Part shown: in pieces, positions 1 through 10,655 of the stretch
Layout of the letters: every line of letters begins with the position of its first letter
Numbering within the stretch: the stretch's first letter is position 1
The notes under the pieces: model-generated
The model's input: only the letters and a program-made list of their open reading frames with translations
Databases searched by the model: none
What the model was told of the DNA's origin: nothing
Program-made: the position numbers and the translations under genes
NCBI GenBank assembly: GCA_030734395.1
Contig: JAUZTG010000029.1
Location: forward strand, 1,488,001 to 1,552,000
Source: Sarocladium kiliense
Taxonomy: Eukaryota; Ascomycota; Sordariomycetes; Hypocreales; Sarocladiaceae
Reading direction: 5' to 3'
Length of the DNA: 64,000 nucleotides

Positions 1-1587
1 GGTCTCGGACACTTTGCACCGTGATCCTCCACGGACGCCGGATCCTTTCCCTCATGTCGTAGTGCCCAAGTCACCTTCATCTGGGCCTTCGTCGTGTACC
101 GAACATACCTTTTCTCTCACCATCGTCGTAGTCTGCTCCTCCGTCTTCCACTCTGCCGAGGGTTCACGAAATTCAGATTCCCTACCGATCGTCCCGATAC
201 TACGGGGCAACATACCCACCGTGACTCCCGTTGAACATCATCCTTCTCCCTGTCTGCCGTCATGGCAAGATACCTCGTGCTTCTTCTACGGCTGACTGCT
301 CCGACAGCCTCGCTTCGCGCCCGCTGACCCTGTGCCGCATCCCGACCTGCGCACGCCTAGGAGACCGCCAAGCTTTTGGTCATCTGATCTCTACAGCTCC
401 GGCGGCCGCTGTAAGTAAAGGCCGAAAGTCCGTTTACGCCTTCAATCCAACCGCGCGCCAGACTCGCTTGAGCATATTCGTCATGTTGGTACGCCAACCT
501 CCGGACGATCCCACTGATCACTATCGGGTACCGTACCGTTGCATCGACCTGGGAAAGACTAAGGTGATGAAGCTGTCGGCACTCCGTGAATCACACCTCC
601 AGCAGCGCCAAGAAGACTGATCCTGGCATCTCCACCAGCAAAACTAAAAGCTTATTGATGGCGCGCAACTAGATTCACGTCCAGTTCCTCATCCCCTCTA
701 ATGACATCGAGATCCTTGTCAGGATCTTCATCGCAGTCACGAAAACCAAGGAAGGATCTGAAGTCTGTGATGGTCAAGGAGGCACTGTAAAGGGACCAAG
801 CCTCAAAAAGGGTGCGGTCGTATTGCACCGCTGCCATGCGATACGCCACACATTCCCGGAGTTGTGTGTCGAAAACAAGACCGAAGCTCCCGATGCTTCC
901 GGTTGCGGAACGGAGGTTTAGCACGGATTTTTCTCGCGACTCGCTGGGATATAGCTCTCGTCTCCGAGAACCCCCCTTCCCCCCCAACAATTAATAATAC
1001 ACATGGCTGCGCGCTGTGTGTTTCCGATGCGCAAGTGCAGCCAACGTTAGTAGTTGGTTGCTGCTGGCAGCATTGCGGAATGCTCCCTGGCGAGCCAGTC
1101 CAGCGCGAACGGCTGATCCCTTCTAATTACATTGACAATTTTTCTTGCGTGTTAGTCGGTTTCGGTAGGTCTCTTTGGGCGTTGAGAGGTTGGCATACCA
1201 ATCCTGTTGTTCCCCAATATCACTTCGCGACCTTGAGAATCGGGTGTTCCTAGGCACGAACGTCCTTGACTGTCCCAGCATCGGTTGGGCCAAAACATGC
1301 CAAGCTGAGACCGGCAAAGACTCAAAGAGGATAAAAACAGCTGATCTGCTGCATGCCGAGCTTCACTGTCGTGGCATGCCACGTCAGACCTGCGCGTTTT
1401 CGCACCTGATCGGAACTGTCCCCGAGCACCTACACACACGTCTTGGGCGACCGAGCAGGCTTGCTGCTAACCTATAGTTCTCCCGATGCCTCTCATAGCT
1501 ATAATGATCTGCACATATGTACCTCGGACGTACGACTTGGATCTTCTAGAGATCCGAAAATTGGTTTGCAGCAATGCCATTCATCTC
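1..1587. other. Left-edge region, no supported gene
   Basis: No reading frame here matches a family I recognise. The best candidate is a minus-strand open frame at about 652-990. Its C-terminal part (DFRSFLGFRDCDEDPDKD, then DVIRGDEELDV) has protein-like, acidic composition and a TAA stop near 652. It has no ATG at its upstream end; the first in-frame ATG is internal, near 846. It could be the last exon of a gene, a decayed fragment or chance. The rest of the stretch shows no splice-linked frames that I could join. Confidence 0.3.
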
Positions 1588-2442
1588 CTACAGTGCTGGT
1601 TTGTCGTCTGGTAGCCGCCAACCATCATCGCCTGTCCTGACTACTTTACCCTCACCTTCAAGTTTGCCCAGAGTCTGCACAAGACCGCCGTATGCAGCAG
1701 CGTGCAGGGTCTCGGGTATGTCCTGATAGATAGATCGGACCATATCCATGGGAGTCCATGGCTTGCCTTCGGCACCGCCTCCACGCTTGATCTTCAAGGT
1801 ATTGAGAACCTGCTGCTCGCGTTGTCGCCGGTGCTCGATGTACTCTTTGATCTTACCGGGCCCATCCTCCAGCACCGGCCCGTGACCTGGATATGCACGC
1901 CCCTTGAACATGGTGTTCATCTTGGCCAGACTGCCCATGTAGGCAGGCAGGTCCTCGAAAACGGTGGTACCTTGGCCGAGGACGTTGTCCGCCGTGAACA
2001 TGGCATCCTCCTCCGCCAGGATGAAAACCATATGGTCCTTCGTATGACCGGGCGTATGTGACGCAGTCAATGTAACACCTTCTGCCGAGAAGACCTGACC
2101 GTCAGCAATATCGCGCATGCCGTCACTGGGCGTATTCTTGTAGACGCTGGCTCCAGGTGCCAGCTTGAGGAGATCAGCGATACCACCGACATGATCCCCA
2201 TGCCAATGCGTGATGAGAGCACTATCGACGGTGGCTTTCTCCTGCTCCAGAGTGCTTCTGAGAGAGTTGAGCCATGCCGGCTTACCCTCACCTGTATCGA
2301 TGAGGATGCGCTGGGGTCCTGTGCCGAGAAGGTAGGTATTTGTTCCCTGAAGCGTATATTTGCCTGGGTTGCCTCCAAGTATGCGAATACAGCGGGGACT
2401 GAGACGCTCCACGGCGGGAAGAGCGACAAGAGCTGTTGCCAT
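1588..2442 (-). CDS. LACTB2-like metallo-beta-lactamase fold hydrolase
   Basis: Single-exon gene of 284 codons. The open frame extends upstream to a TTG, but the first ATG is at 2442 and gives MATALVALPAV, so that start is used. The protein has the fold signature THWHGDHVGG (HxHxDH, first zinc site), a later ASHTPGHTKDH segment, a DNVLGQGTTVFEDL segment, and YPGHGPVLEDG, which matches the later histidine motif of LACTB2 proteins. The C-terminal third resembles the winged-helix tail of the LACTB2 family (RRQREQQVL, then GGLVQTLGKLEGEG). Known relatives include mitochondrial endoribonuclease LACTB2 and the stand-alone thioesterases that release fungal polyketides. There is no polyketide synthase in this window, so a housekeeping hydrolase is the safer reading. 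The substrate is not predictable from sequence. Confidence 0.88.
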   Translation of the reverse strand: MATALVALPAVERLSPRCIRILGGNPGKYTLQGTNTYLLGTGPQRILIDTGEGKPAWLNSLRSTLEQEKATVDSALITHWHGDHVGGIADLLKLAPGASVYKNTPSDGMRDIADGQVFSAEGVTLTASHTPGHTKDHMVFILAEEDAMFTADNVLGQGTTVFEDLPAYMGSLAKMNTMFKGRAYPGHGPVLEDGPGKIKEYIEHRRQREQQVLNTLKIKRGGGAEGKPWTPMDMVRSIYQDIPETLHAAAYGGLVQTLGKLEGEGKVVRTGDDGWRLPDDKPAL

Positions 2443-3438
2443 GATAGTGAAAGACAAATACCGTGGTGTGACGTGAGGTGAAGTTCAAGTCAAGTGAAGT
2501 GAAGCGGGATACGGCGGCGGTCGATGGTTGCCTCGGCACAGTAGCGAGTAGCCCGTGGGAGTCAGGTTGACCATATGGGAAACAAGCCTGTGCAAAATAG
2601 ACACTGAGGTAATAGGTCCGGACCTAGGTTCTCATGCCAGTGCTTGGATTAGTCCTATGGGATTTCCGACACAGACAAGGCGAAGTATTATGTTCTTCAA
2701 CCTGTTGGCACTGGTCACGACTTGGAGCTCGAAGTAAGGTGACCGAACCACCCCCCCCCCCCCCCACACTGGCTCAACCCCCTGGGGCCTGGCGGATCTC
2801 TTATCGGGGCTTATCGGCGGCGCTAGGCCGACACATTTAAGGGACGGGACGGCAACGGGAGAGCAGCATCATCGGAGTGCAGTACAGTGCACCGCAGCGC
2901 AGCGCATCGCATCGCATCACCCACCTCACCAGCTTCGTGCATGGGGTTCTCGCAAATCACATTTCCATACTGTTTATCCGCCCAGTCCACGCACCATACG
3001 ACAGCTGGCCTTGCGCCTGATTCGACGACGACCCGGCTTGCTCCTTTCGTCTTTCCTGGCGACTGGCTACAGTGGGACTGCATTTCCCTTATTGCTCTCG
3101 CGGTAATTCTACCACTTCCTCCGAACCAACCGACCGCCAACTCTCCAACTTTGAGTGCCTCTCGCGAACCATAAGCCCCGAATTTGTGTCCTTCTCATGC
3201 TCATCATGGCTTCTTAGCATCGCATTGGTACAGCCGAAGCTCGCGTGCCGCCGTGGCAAAGCCGACTCGCTTCGATCGAACTTCAACAACGCCCAGGTCG
3301 ACAGACATCTGCTTCGATACTACCGACTACATTATCCGTCTGCGAGCCTAGCGACGCCATATACTCGACTCGAATCAAAACCCCTGGCCAAGACGCTTCT
3401 ACAACAGAGGGCTCTTTGCCCAGCACCCAACCTCCATC
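2443..3438. other. Divergent intergenic region with a poly-C tract
   Basis: Lies between the minus-strand hydrolase and UBP8 and should contain both promoters. It includes an unbroken run of 15 C at 2751-2765 and short GCATC/GCAGC-type repeats at about 2880-2920. The part next to UBP8 is CT/CA-rich, as expected of a fungal leader. No gene seen. Confidence 0.5.
2751..2765. repeat. Poly-C homopolymer (15 nt)
   Basis: Fifteen consecutive C residues in an intergenic region. Homopolymers of this length vary between isolates and are prone to sequencing-length error. Confidence 0.9.
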
Positions 3439-5284
3439 ATGTCTACCAGACCGACCACGCCTGCTTCCCCCAAAAATGTCAAGATCAAGTCACCAGTACC
3501 AGGAACACCAATGTTCGGCTGTGGTACGTGCAGTCCTCAACACACGATAGTTGTGGTGTGTAGACTCGTGATGATTGGTGTTGACCGTACTACAGAACAT
3601 GTCCAGTTACTTTTCGACCGCGGCCAGGAGGTCATGAACAGCTGCATCTCACACTACAAGATGATTCTCCGTGGCATCTTCGACAACACACCCATCGTTC
3701 CTCAAACTTCAACAAATAACGACGGCCGCCCAGTCACGACCCTGACATCGAATTATCTCTGTCTCCAATGCCCTTCCACCGTCACGGAAGAAGACCGCCT
3801 TAAACACGGCAATAAAAAATCACACCGTTTCTGTACGTTAGCAGTGGCAACCCTTGCTTTGAGAAACTCCCAAAGCTAACCTTCCTAGATGTGGACTCCC
3901 GAACGGGCGCACTGTACTGTCAAATCTGCGATGACCTGGTTTGGGACCCGACTCTCGAGGAGCTGCGTGTGCGAAAGATCGGCACCGGTTCCTTCTCAGG
4001 TATGCTTCTGGAACAGCCGAATCCCATGCCTTACAGTTATTTACACTCCTCATGGTAGGGCGCAAGAGGAAACATGACGAGCTCTTCACAGACTCCGGCA
4101 AAGAGGACCCCCGCTACATCACCACAAACACAGTCACAGCACCGTGTAGAGCCAATGGTCTGCGTGGCATCTACAATGCCGGAGCGACTTGTTACCAAAA
4201 TGTCGTATTGCAGAGTTTTCTCCACAATCCGCTTCTTCGAAACTTCTATCTCAGCGATGGCCATCAAAGCAGCGATTGCAAGGTTATGAACTGCCTTAGC
4301 TGTGCAATGGATGACATGTATCAGGAATTCTTCGCCTTGGAAAACACTAACGGATATACTGCCGCGAGCATTCTTTCTGCATTCTGGATCTCCGAGAAGA
4401 AGGCATTTGAGAACCTTGTTACCACCAAGGAACAAGATGCACATGAGTTTTTCCAGTTTTTGGCCGAGGAACTGCACGAACGCAATGGAGACGGCAAGCG
4501 TCCCGAGAGCGGGAGCGAACACTCCTGTAACTGCATCATCCACCAAACCTTCTACGGCAAAATGCAGACTACTACCACATGTCAAAAGTGTGCCGGCACA
4601 ACGAACGCTGTTCAGTCGTTCCTCGATCTCAGCTTAGGCCTAGAGAACCTGAACTTGAAGCGAAAGAAGAACCCAAATGCCGCTCTAACGCTGCGAGACT
4701 GCCTTGATGAGGAGTATGTCAAATCAGACAAGTGCGAGTATCGCTGCACCAAGTGCGAATCGAGCCAGCATGCGAGAAGACAGACGAGCATAAAGCGCCT
4801 GCCAAACGTACTGTCGATACAATTAAAGGTAAAATCATCCTCGCAGGTCTAAAACTTCTCTTGCCTACCGCATATTAACTTCTTACCTGCAGCGCTTCGA
4901 GTTCAAGCAAGGCAGAAGTGATCGTGCTGCTGGCAAGGTTGACACGCCAGTGCAATTTCCCCTGCAGTTGAACATGCTCCCATACACCAATCGCGCCAGG
5001 AGCCGAGACAGTCGGGAGAATATGGAGCTGGAGCGATCGTGCACATATGACCTTCTAAGTGTGGTTGTTCATGTTGGCGAGCTGGATACTGGACATTATA
5101 CATCGTATTGCCGCGTTGGTGATCAGGTAAGCACAGCCGGTGCGTGACCGTGCTCTCGCAATCGCTGACACGATAATCTCAGTGGTTCAAATTCAATGAC
5201 CATAAAGTTGAGATGGCCAGCATCTCGGAGGTTCTCGGGGCGCAGGCGTATCTCTTGTTCTACATCATCCGGTCACTGGCCTAA
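3439..5284 (+). CDS. UBP8: SAGA-complex ubiquitin carboxyl-terminal hydrolase Ubp8
   Basis: Six exons fit in frame: 3439-3523, 3596-3832, 3889-3999, 4059-4828, 4893-5126 and 5183-5284, giving 512 residues. An N-terminal zinc-finger UBP domain comes first (GCEHVQ, YLCLQC, KKSHRF, LYCQICDDLVWD). A USP catalytic domain follows, with the Cys box GIYNAGATCYQNVVLQS, zinc-binding pairs (CQKC, CTKC) and the His box VGELDTGHYTSYC. It ends in WFKFNDHKVEMA, the usual final USP block, then AYLLFYI. ZnF-UBP plus USP in about 500 residues is the Ubp8/USP22 arrangement. This enzyme removes ubiquitin from histone H2B within the SAGA deubiquitination module. The oxyanion position reads A (NAGATCY) rather than N (NxGNTCY); yeast Ubp8 also departs from consensus there. 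Ubp8 is preferred over other USPs because of the ZnF placement and length. Confidence 0.9.
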
Positions 5285-5573
5285 GGGGGAATGGATTCAT
5301 GTCATAGGTCAAGGAAGTGGTCTCGCACCTTGCTTGGGAAGGTGTCGATCAGTTGGGCCTGGTGACATAGAGGTCGTATTCTCGAGGCGTTTGCACGGAG
5401 CTTCGCAGCAACGAACAGCATGGTTCGGCGTACAGGATTCTGGTTTGGGTATTCCACTTTCATTTCTTTCTTTCTCCCTCATTGCACCTCCGTTTGCTCC
5501 TCAGAAGTCCGTGCTGGTGAGCTCTTCCGCTCATGACGGACCGAGCCAGATGTATATACATACCACCAAAAGC

Positions 5574-6639
5574 CTAGTCCTTTGTAAGAAACTTCCAATC
5601 GGAACATTCGAAGTTCGCATAGCAATGGAACTGGTTGCTCAAGCCTGATGCATGCTGCGGCTCAAACGTCGTGATCCGCATGCCGAATGGTTGAAACAGC
5701 TTCAGAACGAGAGCCTGCACACGCTCGCCAGTGCTAACCACGACACGAGGACCATGTGATGTTGTTGCGGCAGAACTTGGCTTGAGAAGCCAACGAGCGG
5801 TCATGGCACCTAGGTGTAGCATATGTCAGCTCATCTTCTTCGACCTGTACCAGAAGGACAGGACACAAGCTTACACTTTGTCTGACAGTCTTCGCTTAGG
5901 AAGGGAGGATCGTATATGACAGCATCCGCCGTACCCTTCAGCTCACCTACTCCCAACGGTTAGGATTTCCACTACTTGTTGATCGAATTCCGAGGCCACT
6001 TACCAGGCAATTTGAAGGGCTGCAGGAAGTCGTAGAACACAAATTCCGGAAAGACCGAAAATCGTTCATCATGCTCCAAGAGAAAAACCTTGGGCCTTTC
6101 GGCTTCAGCGATATCCCTCTGCTCGAATAGTGTGAGTGGAATTCGTCAAATGCAGGCCGTGGCGTAACAACGCGGCCTTCCCAAGATGAAGCCAAAGGCG
6201 TACCAATTTGTTCTTTAACGCTACGAATGCGCTCGGCGCAGACATGACGCAGACAGTGCTGTCTGCCGTCGTGCCTTCCAGCAGTTGACTTGCGTAAATG
6301 GCGGCGGTCTCATCTGCGTACTGTTCAAGCAATCCCGTCAGCTGGCAAGTTACGGTCACCCTCATGCGCGTGGTAAGCCCGTACCCAAAACTGACTCTCG
6401 TTCCAGTCTTCCGTGAAAGACTCCATCGACAGCGGCCCTTCAGCCTCGGCTGCCGCTTTCAGGTTCTCGAATTTCTTCGTGCGCTCATCCTTCTCTGCGT
6501 TGAACTCCGCCAGGGCAGCGAGCGCGTGAGCAGAGAGGATTCTAAGGAGCCAGTCAGTCCGCCATGCTCGTAGTCACCTTGAAAACTCCAAGAGAAGCAC
6601 TCTGAGTACGTACGGCTGATCGTCGTCAGAGTCGGTCAT
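5574..6639 (-). CDS. EFM5: eEF1A lysine N-methyltransferase Efm5
   Basis: Six exons on the minus strand sum to 723 nt (240 residues): 6614-6639, 6385-6541, 6204-6320, 6004-6118, 5875-5946 and 5574-5809. The product starts MTDSDDDQP and continues LSAHALAALAEFNAEK. The family block TEDWNESQFWYADETA is next, then FLLEHDERFSVF and FVFYDFLQPFKLPG. The catalytic motif is DPPFLSEDCQTKCAMTARWL; DPPF is the substrate/AdoMet motif shared with N6-adenine-type methyltransferases. This matches Efm5/EEF1AKMT1 (formerly N6AMT2), which methylates a lysine of translation elongation factor 1A in the cytosol. Length is normal for the family. The tiny 26-nt first exon is easily missed by gene finders, but the phases agree throughout. 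Confidence 0.88.
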
Positions 6640-7179
6640 TTTCCCGAGTGTTGAAGTTGTCTCAAGGCAGATAAAAAGCGGTCGAGGTTATTGTTGTGTT
6701 GTAACATTGACAATTACGTTATTCAGTACTCCACGCCTGTGAAATTTTGACTAACACTGGACTTGGCCATGAGGGATCAGATCGGTGCTCACCCAAGCAA
6801 ATCACGCTCCCCACCAAGGAACAACAAGAAGCAGCACTTCAACGACTTCCTCGCAGCACCAAGTAAGCCTTCCCGTAATTTACTTCTTGAGAAATGGAAG
6901 GAGAAGAAAGGCGGCGCAGATGGTTATTCGAAGTGACCAACCAGCTGGGGTAGCCGATCGCGTTCGGAACTAATGAATGGACAATGACGTTGCTTCGGAT
7001 CTCGTTACTGCAATGGAGCGATGTTGCACAGAAGCTTGAATGAACTTGAACAAAAGGAAAGCTGTTACAGTTGTCTGAGCGCAGAGAGTCTAGTCTAGGC
7101 GATCATATATACATTTCTGTCAAGCAACCCTGCCGCCGCCGTGGTGGCCCCGAGCCTCATTCTGCCGCCATCACCTGAT
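6640..7179. other. Intergenic region with one small ORF
   Basis: Lies upstream of EFM5 and downstream of the complex I gene. The only coding candidate is the 55-codon ORF at 6769-6936, described separately. Nothing else seen. Confidence 0.4.
6769..6936 (+). CDS. Possible small protein (55 aa), unrecognised
   Basis: ATG at 6769 opens a frame of 55 codons ending in TGA at 6936. It begins MRDQIGAHPSKSRSPPRNNK and continues KQHFNDFLAAPSKPSRNLL before the lysine-rich LEKWKEKKGG. Composition is basic and protein-like, and the ORF starts 129 bp from the divergent EFM5 start. A GTAAGC inside the frame (just after GCAGCACCAA) is a good 5' splice site, so the ORF could instead be the first exon of a longer transcript. 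I do not recognise the family. It could be a real microprotein or a chance ORF. Confidence 0.3.
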   Translation: MRDQIGAHPSKSRSPPRNNKKQHFNDFLAAPSKPSRNLLLEKWKEKKGGADGYSK

Positions 7180-8728
7180 TTATAGCTCGTCCAAAACGTG
7201 GATATACTTCTTGTCCTCCTTCTTCTCCTTCTCTGTCGCCGGTGGAAGATCGTAGTAGCTCTGGCTACGGAATCCTTGCTGTGAAATGCATTAGAGAGAG
7301 ATGTACACACAGAACGTGAGCAAAGACGTACCAGATAGTGGTATGTGAAGTTGGCAATGTCACCAGGCTCGATGTCAAGGTCCTTGAAGGTCTTGGCCGT
7401 GGGGTCAATGATTTGATCGTGGAACTCACGCTCAACCTCATCGGCAGACATGGTGTGCCACCAGAGGAAGCGGTTCAGGACGCCAGCCAGAGGCTTGAGA
7501 ACAGCCTTGGGAAGATTAATGTGGCGACGCTGCTTGTAGATCTCCCTGTCGACCATGACGGCGATCTCCGCCAGGCTGTACTCCTTGGGACCGTACAGCT
7601 CAAATGTTTGACCTGCCGTAGAGTCATCGTACAGCATCTTCTCGAGAGCAGCACCAACGTCGATGGACTGCGCATGTCAGTGGATTGTGATTCAGTATCA
7701 TCTGAGCAGAACTTACGTGAACAGGGCGGAACCTCTCTTGCATGTTGTTCGCTGTCAGAATGTTCAGAGCCGAGGCAAGCCTAAGGAGCAGGTTGTCCTC
7801 GAAACCGAAGATAGGTGCTGGGCGAACCAGGGTGGTCTCGGGAAAGAGGCTCCGAGCGACTTGTTCACCACGAGCCTAATGTACCATTAGTGTTGGACAA
7901 AGCTTCCATCCGCGTCAGCTCTCACCTTGGTGCTGTAGAACTCGGAGGGCGAATCCACCGCGGCGCTGTGGGAAGAGACGTGAATGTAACGGTCAACATC
8001 GTACTTGGCAACGGCCTCAACAATTCGTTCCGTGCCCTCGACGTGCACATCCTCCAAAGAAAAATTCCTGGAGCCACTGTCAGTACGAATGCAATCGGTT
8101 GTGACGTCCTGGCGCGTACTTAGTAGGATAGTCCCGGCCGACCAAGTTGTACACGACATCCGAGTGCCTAACGCTCGCTTCGATCGAAGGGGTGTTTCGG
8201 AGATCATATTCCTTTGCCATTGTCAGCCTATGGGGTCGCAACAACGAAAGACTCCTGGGATCTCATACGATGAAGACGATACGGCCGAGGTCACCAGTGA
8301 GCTTCAGGTGACGCTTGGCCATCTCCTCACGGTAGGGAATGACGACGGTGCACCCCTGGCGAGCTGTAGCATTCGGTCAGCGGTTGTTGAGATTGCTAGG
8401 TGAGCCTGAAGCACGAACCGAGTCGGTTGACAATGTAGCGTCCGAGTTGGCCCGTTGCGCCAAATACAGTCGCAGTATGGCCTATTCCTCTGGTCAGTTG
8501 TGTCATGGACGCGTCGGACGAGGGTACGGACCTCCAAGAGACGACCTAGAAATTGCTATGTTAGTATATGACCTCAATTGACGAGCAACATTCGTCATAC
8601 CTGCCGCCCTCAGTTCGGAGAATGGGCTTGCCGGTCCGGGTGATGGTAATGTCGGAAAGGAATCGCTTGCCTGCGAAGTTATGGGCAGCCTTGCCGGCCG
8701 ACCGGGCGGCGACAAGAGGAGAGACCAT
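7180..8728 (-). CDS. nuo-40: NADH-ubiquinone oxidoreductase 40 kDa subunit (NDUFA9 type)
   Basis: Multi-exon minus-strand gene. The frame upstream begins at a TTG; the ATG at 8728 gives MVSPLVAARSAGKAAHNFAG, an Arg/Lys-rich, acid-free leader typical of mitochondrial import, so this start is chosen. After SLGGHTATVFGATGQLGR, the glycine-rich NAD(P)-binding loop of an atypical short-chain dehydrogenase fold, come EYDLRNTPSIEASVRHSDVV, YDVDRYIHVSSHSAAVDSPS and the YSTKARGE segment. The mature protein ends QSYYDLPPATEKEKK, then VLDEL. This accessory subunit sits at the matrix arm/membrane arm junction of respiratory complex I and holds a structural NADPH rather than catalysing turnover. The gene diverges from RPN9. 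Confidence 0.9.
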
Positions 8729-9152
8729 CCTTGCAGTTGTTTCGGTGAGCAAGAATGGGGTGCAAGCCTCCAATTGGTATCTCCGGGTCCGTTACGCTTG
8801 GAGGTTGGATGCTTTGCCGACGATGGAGCTTGGGGTGGGCAGCCGGGTCACGTGCAAAGTCACGGGTAGGTAAGCAGCTCTCACGCAGATGCCATGTGCC
8901 CAGTGTTGGAAGTCACTATAGGGTGGGGCGCTTCAACCACCAGGCTGAAGCCCGCCGCGTTGACTGTCATCGGCAGCTTCAGAAGCTCCCCTTCATACAA
9001 GCTGCCCTTGACAACATCCCCGCCATCGTGAACAGTGCAGCACGTCACCCGTCGACGAGCCTACAGAGCTTGCAGAACGCATCTCGCAAACCCAAAGTCA
9101 TCGCATTCTCGCACGAATCCGACTTCCCTAGACACAACGCCTCTACTACATT
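8729..9152. promoter_or_regulatory. Divergent promoter region of nuo-40 and RPN9
   Basis: A 424-bp space separates two oppositely oriented start codons. A perfect E-box palindrome CACGTG lies at 8849-8854. In fungi this hexamer is the core site of Cbf1/bHLH factors; whether it is used here is inference. No coding sequence seen. Confidence 0.5.
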
Positions 9153-10409
9153 ATGAACAACGACGCGATCCCCGACTTCCTCGCGGAGCAACGGGATGAG
9201 GCACCCGAGGAGCTCCAGCCTCTCGTGCTCGACTTCGAGAACTTCTGGGAGCGCAAGCTCTGGCATCAACTCACAGACGCTCTCGTCACGTTCTTCAACC
9301 ATGAAGATAGCGCCCCGCAGCGCCTCGCCTTCTACAAGGTCTTCATTCTCAAATTCGCAGACAAGATCAACCAGCTCAAGCTCGTCGATCTTGCGCTCAA
9401 GGCTGCTGAGCAGTGCGATAGTATGGCAAAACAGGAACGTCTGAGATGGAATCCATGCTAACGAAATTTTAGCGAACGAGGAGCGCCTTGCTTTCCTCCA
9501 GGCGGTTGCGAAGAAGGTCGACAACGAGAACTCACAAGATGCCCTGGTGTATGCTTCTGTGGAGGTGGCAAGGGTGAAGCTCAGTCTGGGGGATCTAGAT
9601 GGCGCACGAAAGGACCTGGATGCTGCGGAACGCATCCTGGACAGCTTTGATTCTGTTGAGACTGTTGTTCACGCTGCATTCTATGATGCGAATGCCAACT
9701 ACTATCAGGTGAGATTTACTTCGGATATGGATCAATCGAGCTTGCTAACTAACGTCATGATCAGCGCAAGTCGGACTTTGCCAACTACTACCGGACGGCT
9801 CTCCTCTACCTTGCTTGTATCGACCTCGCTTCTCTCGATGACGACGAGCGCAGTCGCCGTGCCTACTACCTCAGCGTTTCCGCCCTCGTCTCCAGTAGCA
9901 TCTACAACTTTGGCGAGCTCTTATTACATCCTATTCTCGACACTCTTGCGAACAGCGAAGAGAACTCGTGGCTTCGCGATCTCGTTTTCGCCTTCAACCG
10001 TGGCGACCTCGCCGCCTACGATACCCTTTCCGACCACATCGAGGATAACAAGCTACTGAGCCAGCACTCGGATCACCTCAAGCAGAAGATCTACCTTGCT
10101 GCGCTTACTGAGACTGTCTTCCGACGCCCTCCCCACGATCGAGCTATGTCCTTCGCTACAATCTCCCACGAGACTAAGGTCCGCCCCGAGGAGATCGAAC
10201 ATCTGGTTATGAAGGCCCTGAGCCTTGGCTTGCTAAGGGGAACGATTGACCAGGTCGATGAAGTGGCGCACATTACATGGGTTCAGCCCAAGGTGTTGGA
10301 CATGAAGCAGATCGGCAACATGCGCCAGAGGTTGTTGGACTGGGACTCGAGTGTCAACCAGCTTGGCAACTGGATCGAGGGCGCTGGACAGGATGTCTGG
10401 GCTGCTTAG
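9153..10409 (+). CDS. RPN9: 26S proteasome lid subunit Rpn9 (PSMD13)
   Basis: Three exons: 9153-9420, 9473-9708 and 9765-10409; 1149 nt, 382 residues, the usual size. It begins MNNDAIPDFLAEQRDEAPEE. The middle consists of helical repeats (DALVYASVEVARVKLSLGDL, FANYYRTALLYLACIDL). The C-terminal PCI/winged-helix part has MSFATISHETKVRPEEIEHL, LRGTIDQVDEVAHITWVQP and a final helix, DWDSSVNQLGNWIEG. Rpn9 is a non-catalytic scaffold of the proteasome lid that contacts Rpn5/Rpn8 and the deubiquitinase Rpn11 region. Splice phases agree (T|N at intron 1, Q|R at intron 2). The gene shares a divergent promoter region with nuo-40. Confidence 0.93.
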
Positions 10410-10655
10410 AGGATGACTTTGTGGTCAGCGCTGGCAGGCGTCCACTCTGTACACTATAAATTAAAATAGACAGCAGCAGAAAGAAAAGTCGGTTGTCTTT
10501 CAAATCGGTCATAGCCACACGTTCCGATCACACTTTAGGCGTAACAGGGTTCATGTCAGTGCATTTCAAAAACAAAGACAACGTAACATTTCAAAATTGC
10601 TGGTCTACTACAAATCTATCGCTGTGAAGCAAAATGATGGGGAGCTTACCGAAGC

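Noticed and set aside
1588..2442. Idea that the metallo-hydrolase marks a polyketide gene cluster
   Set aside because: No polyketide synthase, tailoring enzyme or cluster regulator is adjacent.
8729..8773. Upstream extension of the nuo-40 ORF
   Set aside because: TTG start; it would add acidic residues before the mitochondrial presequence.
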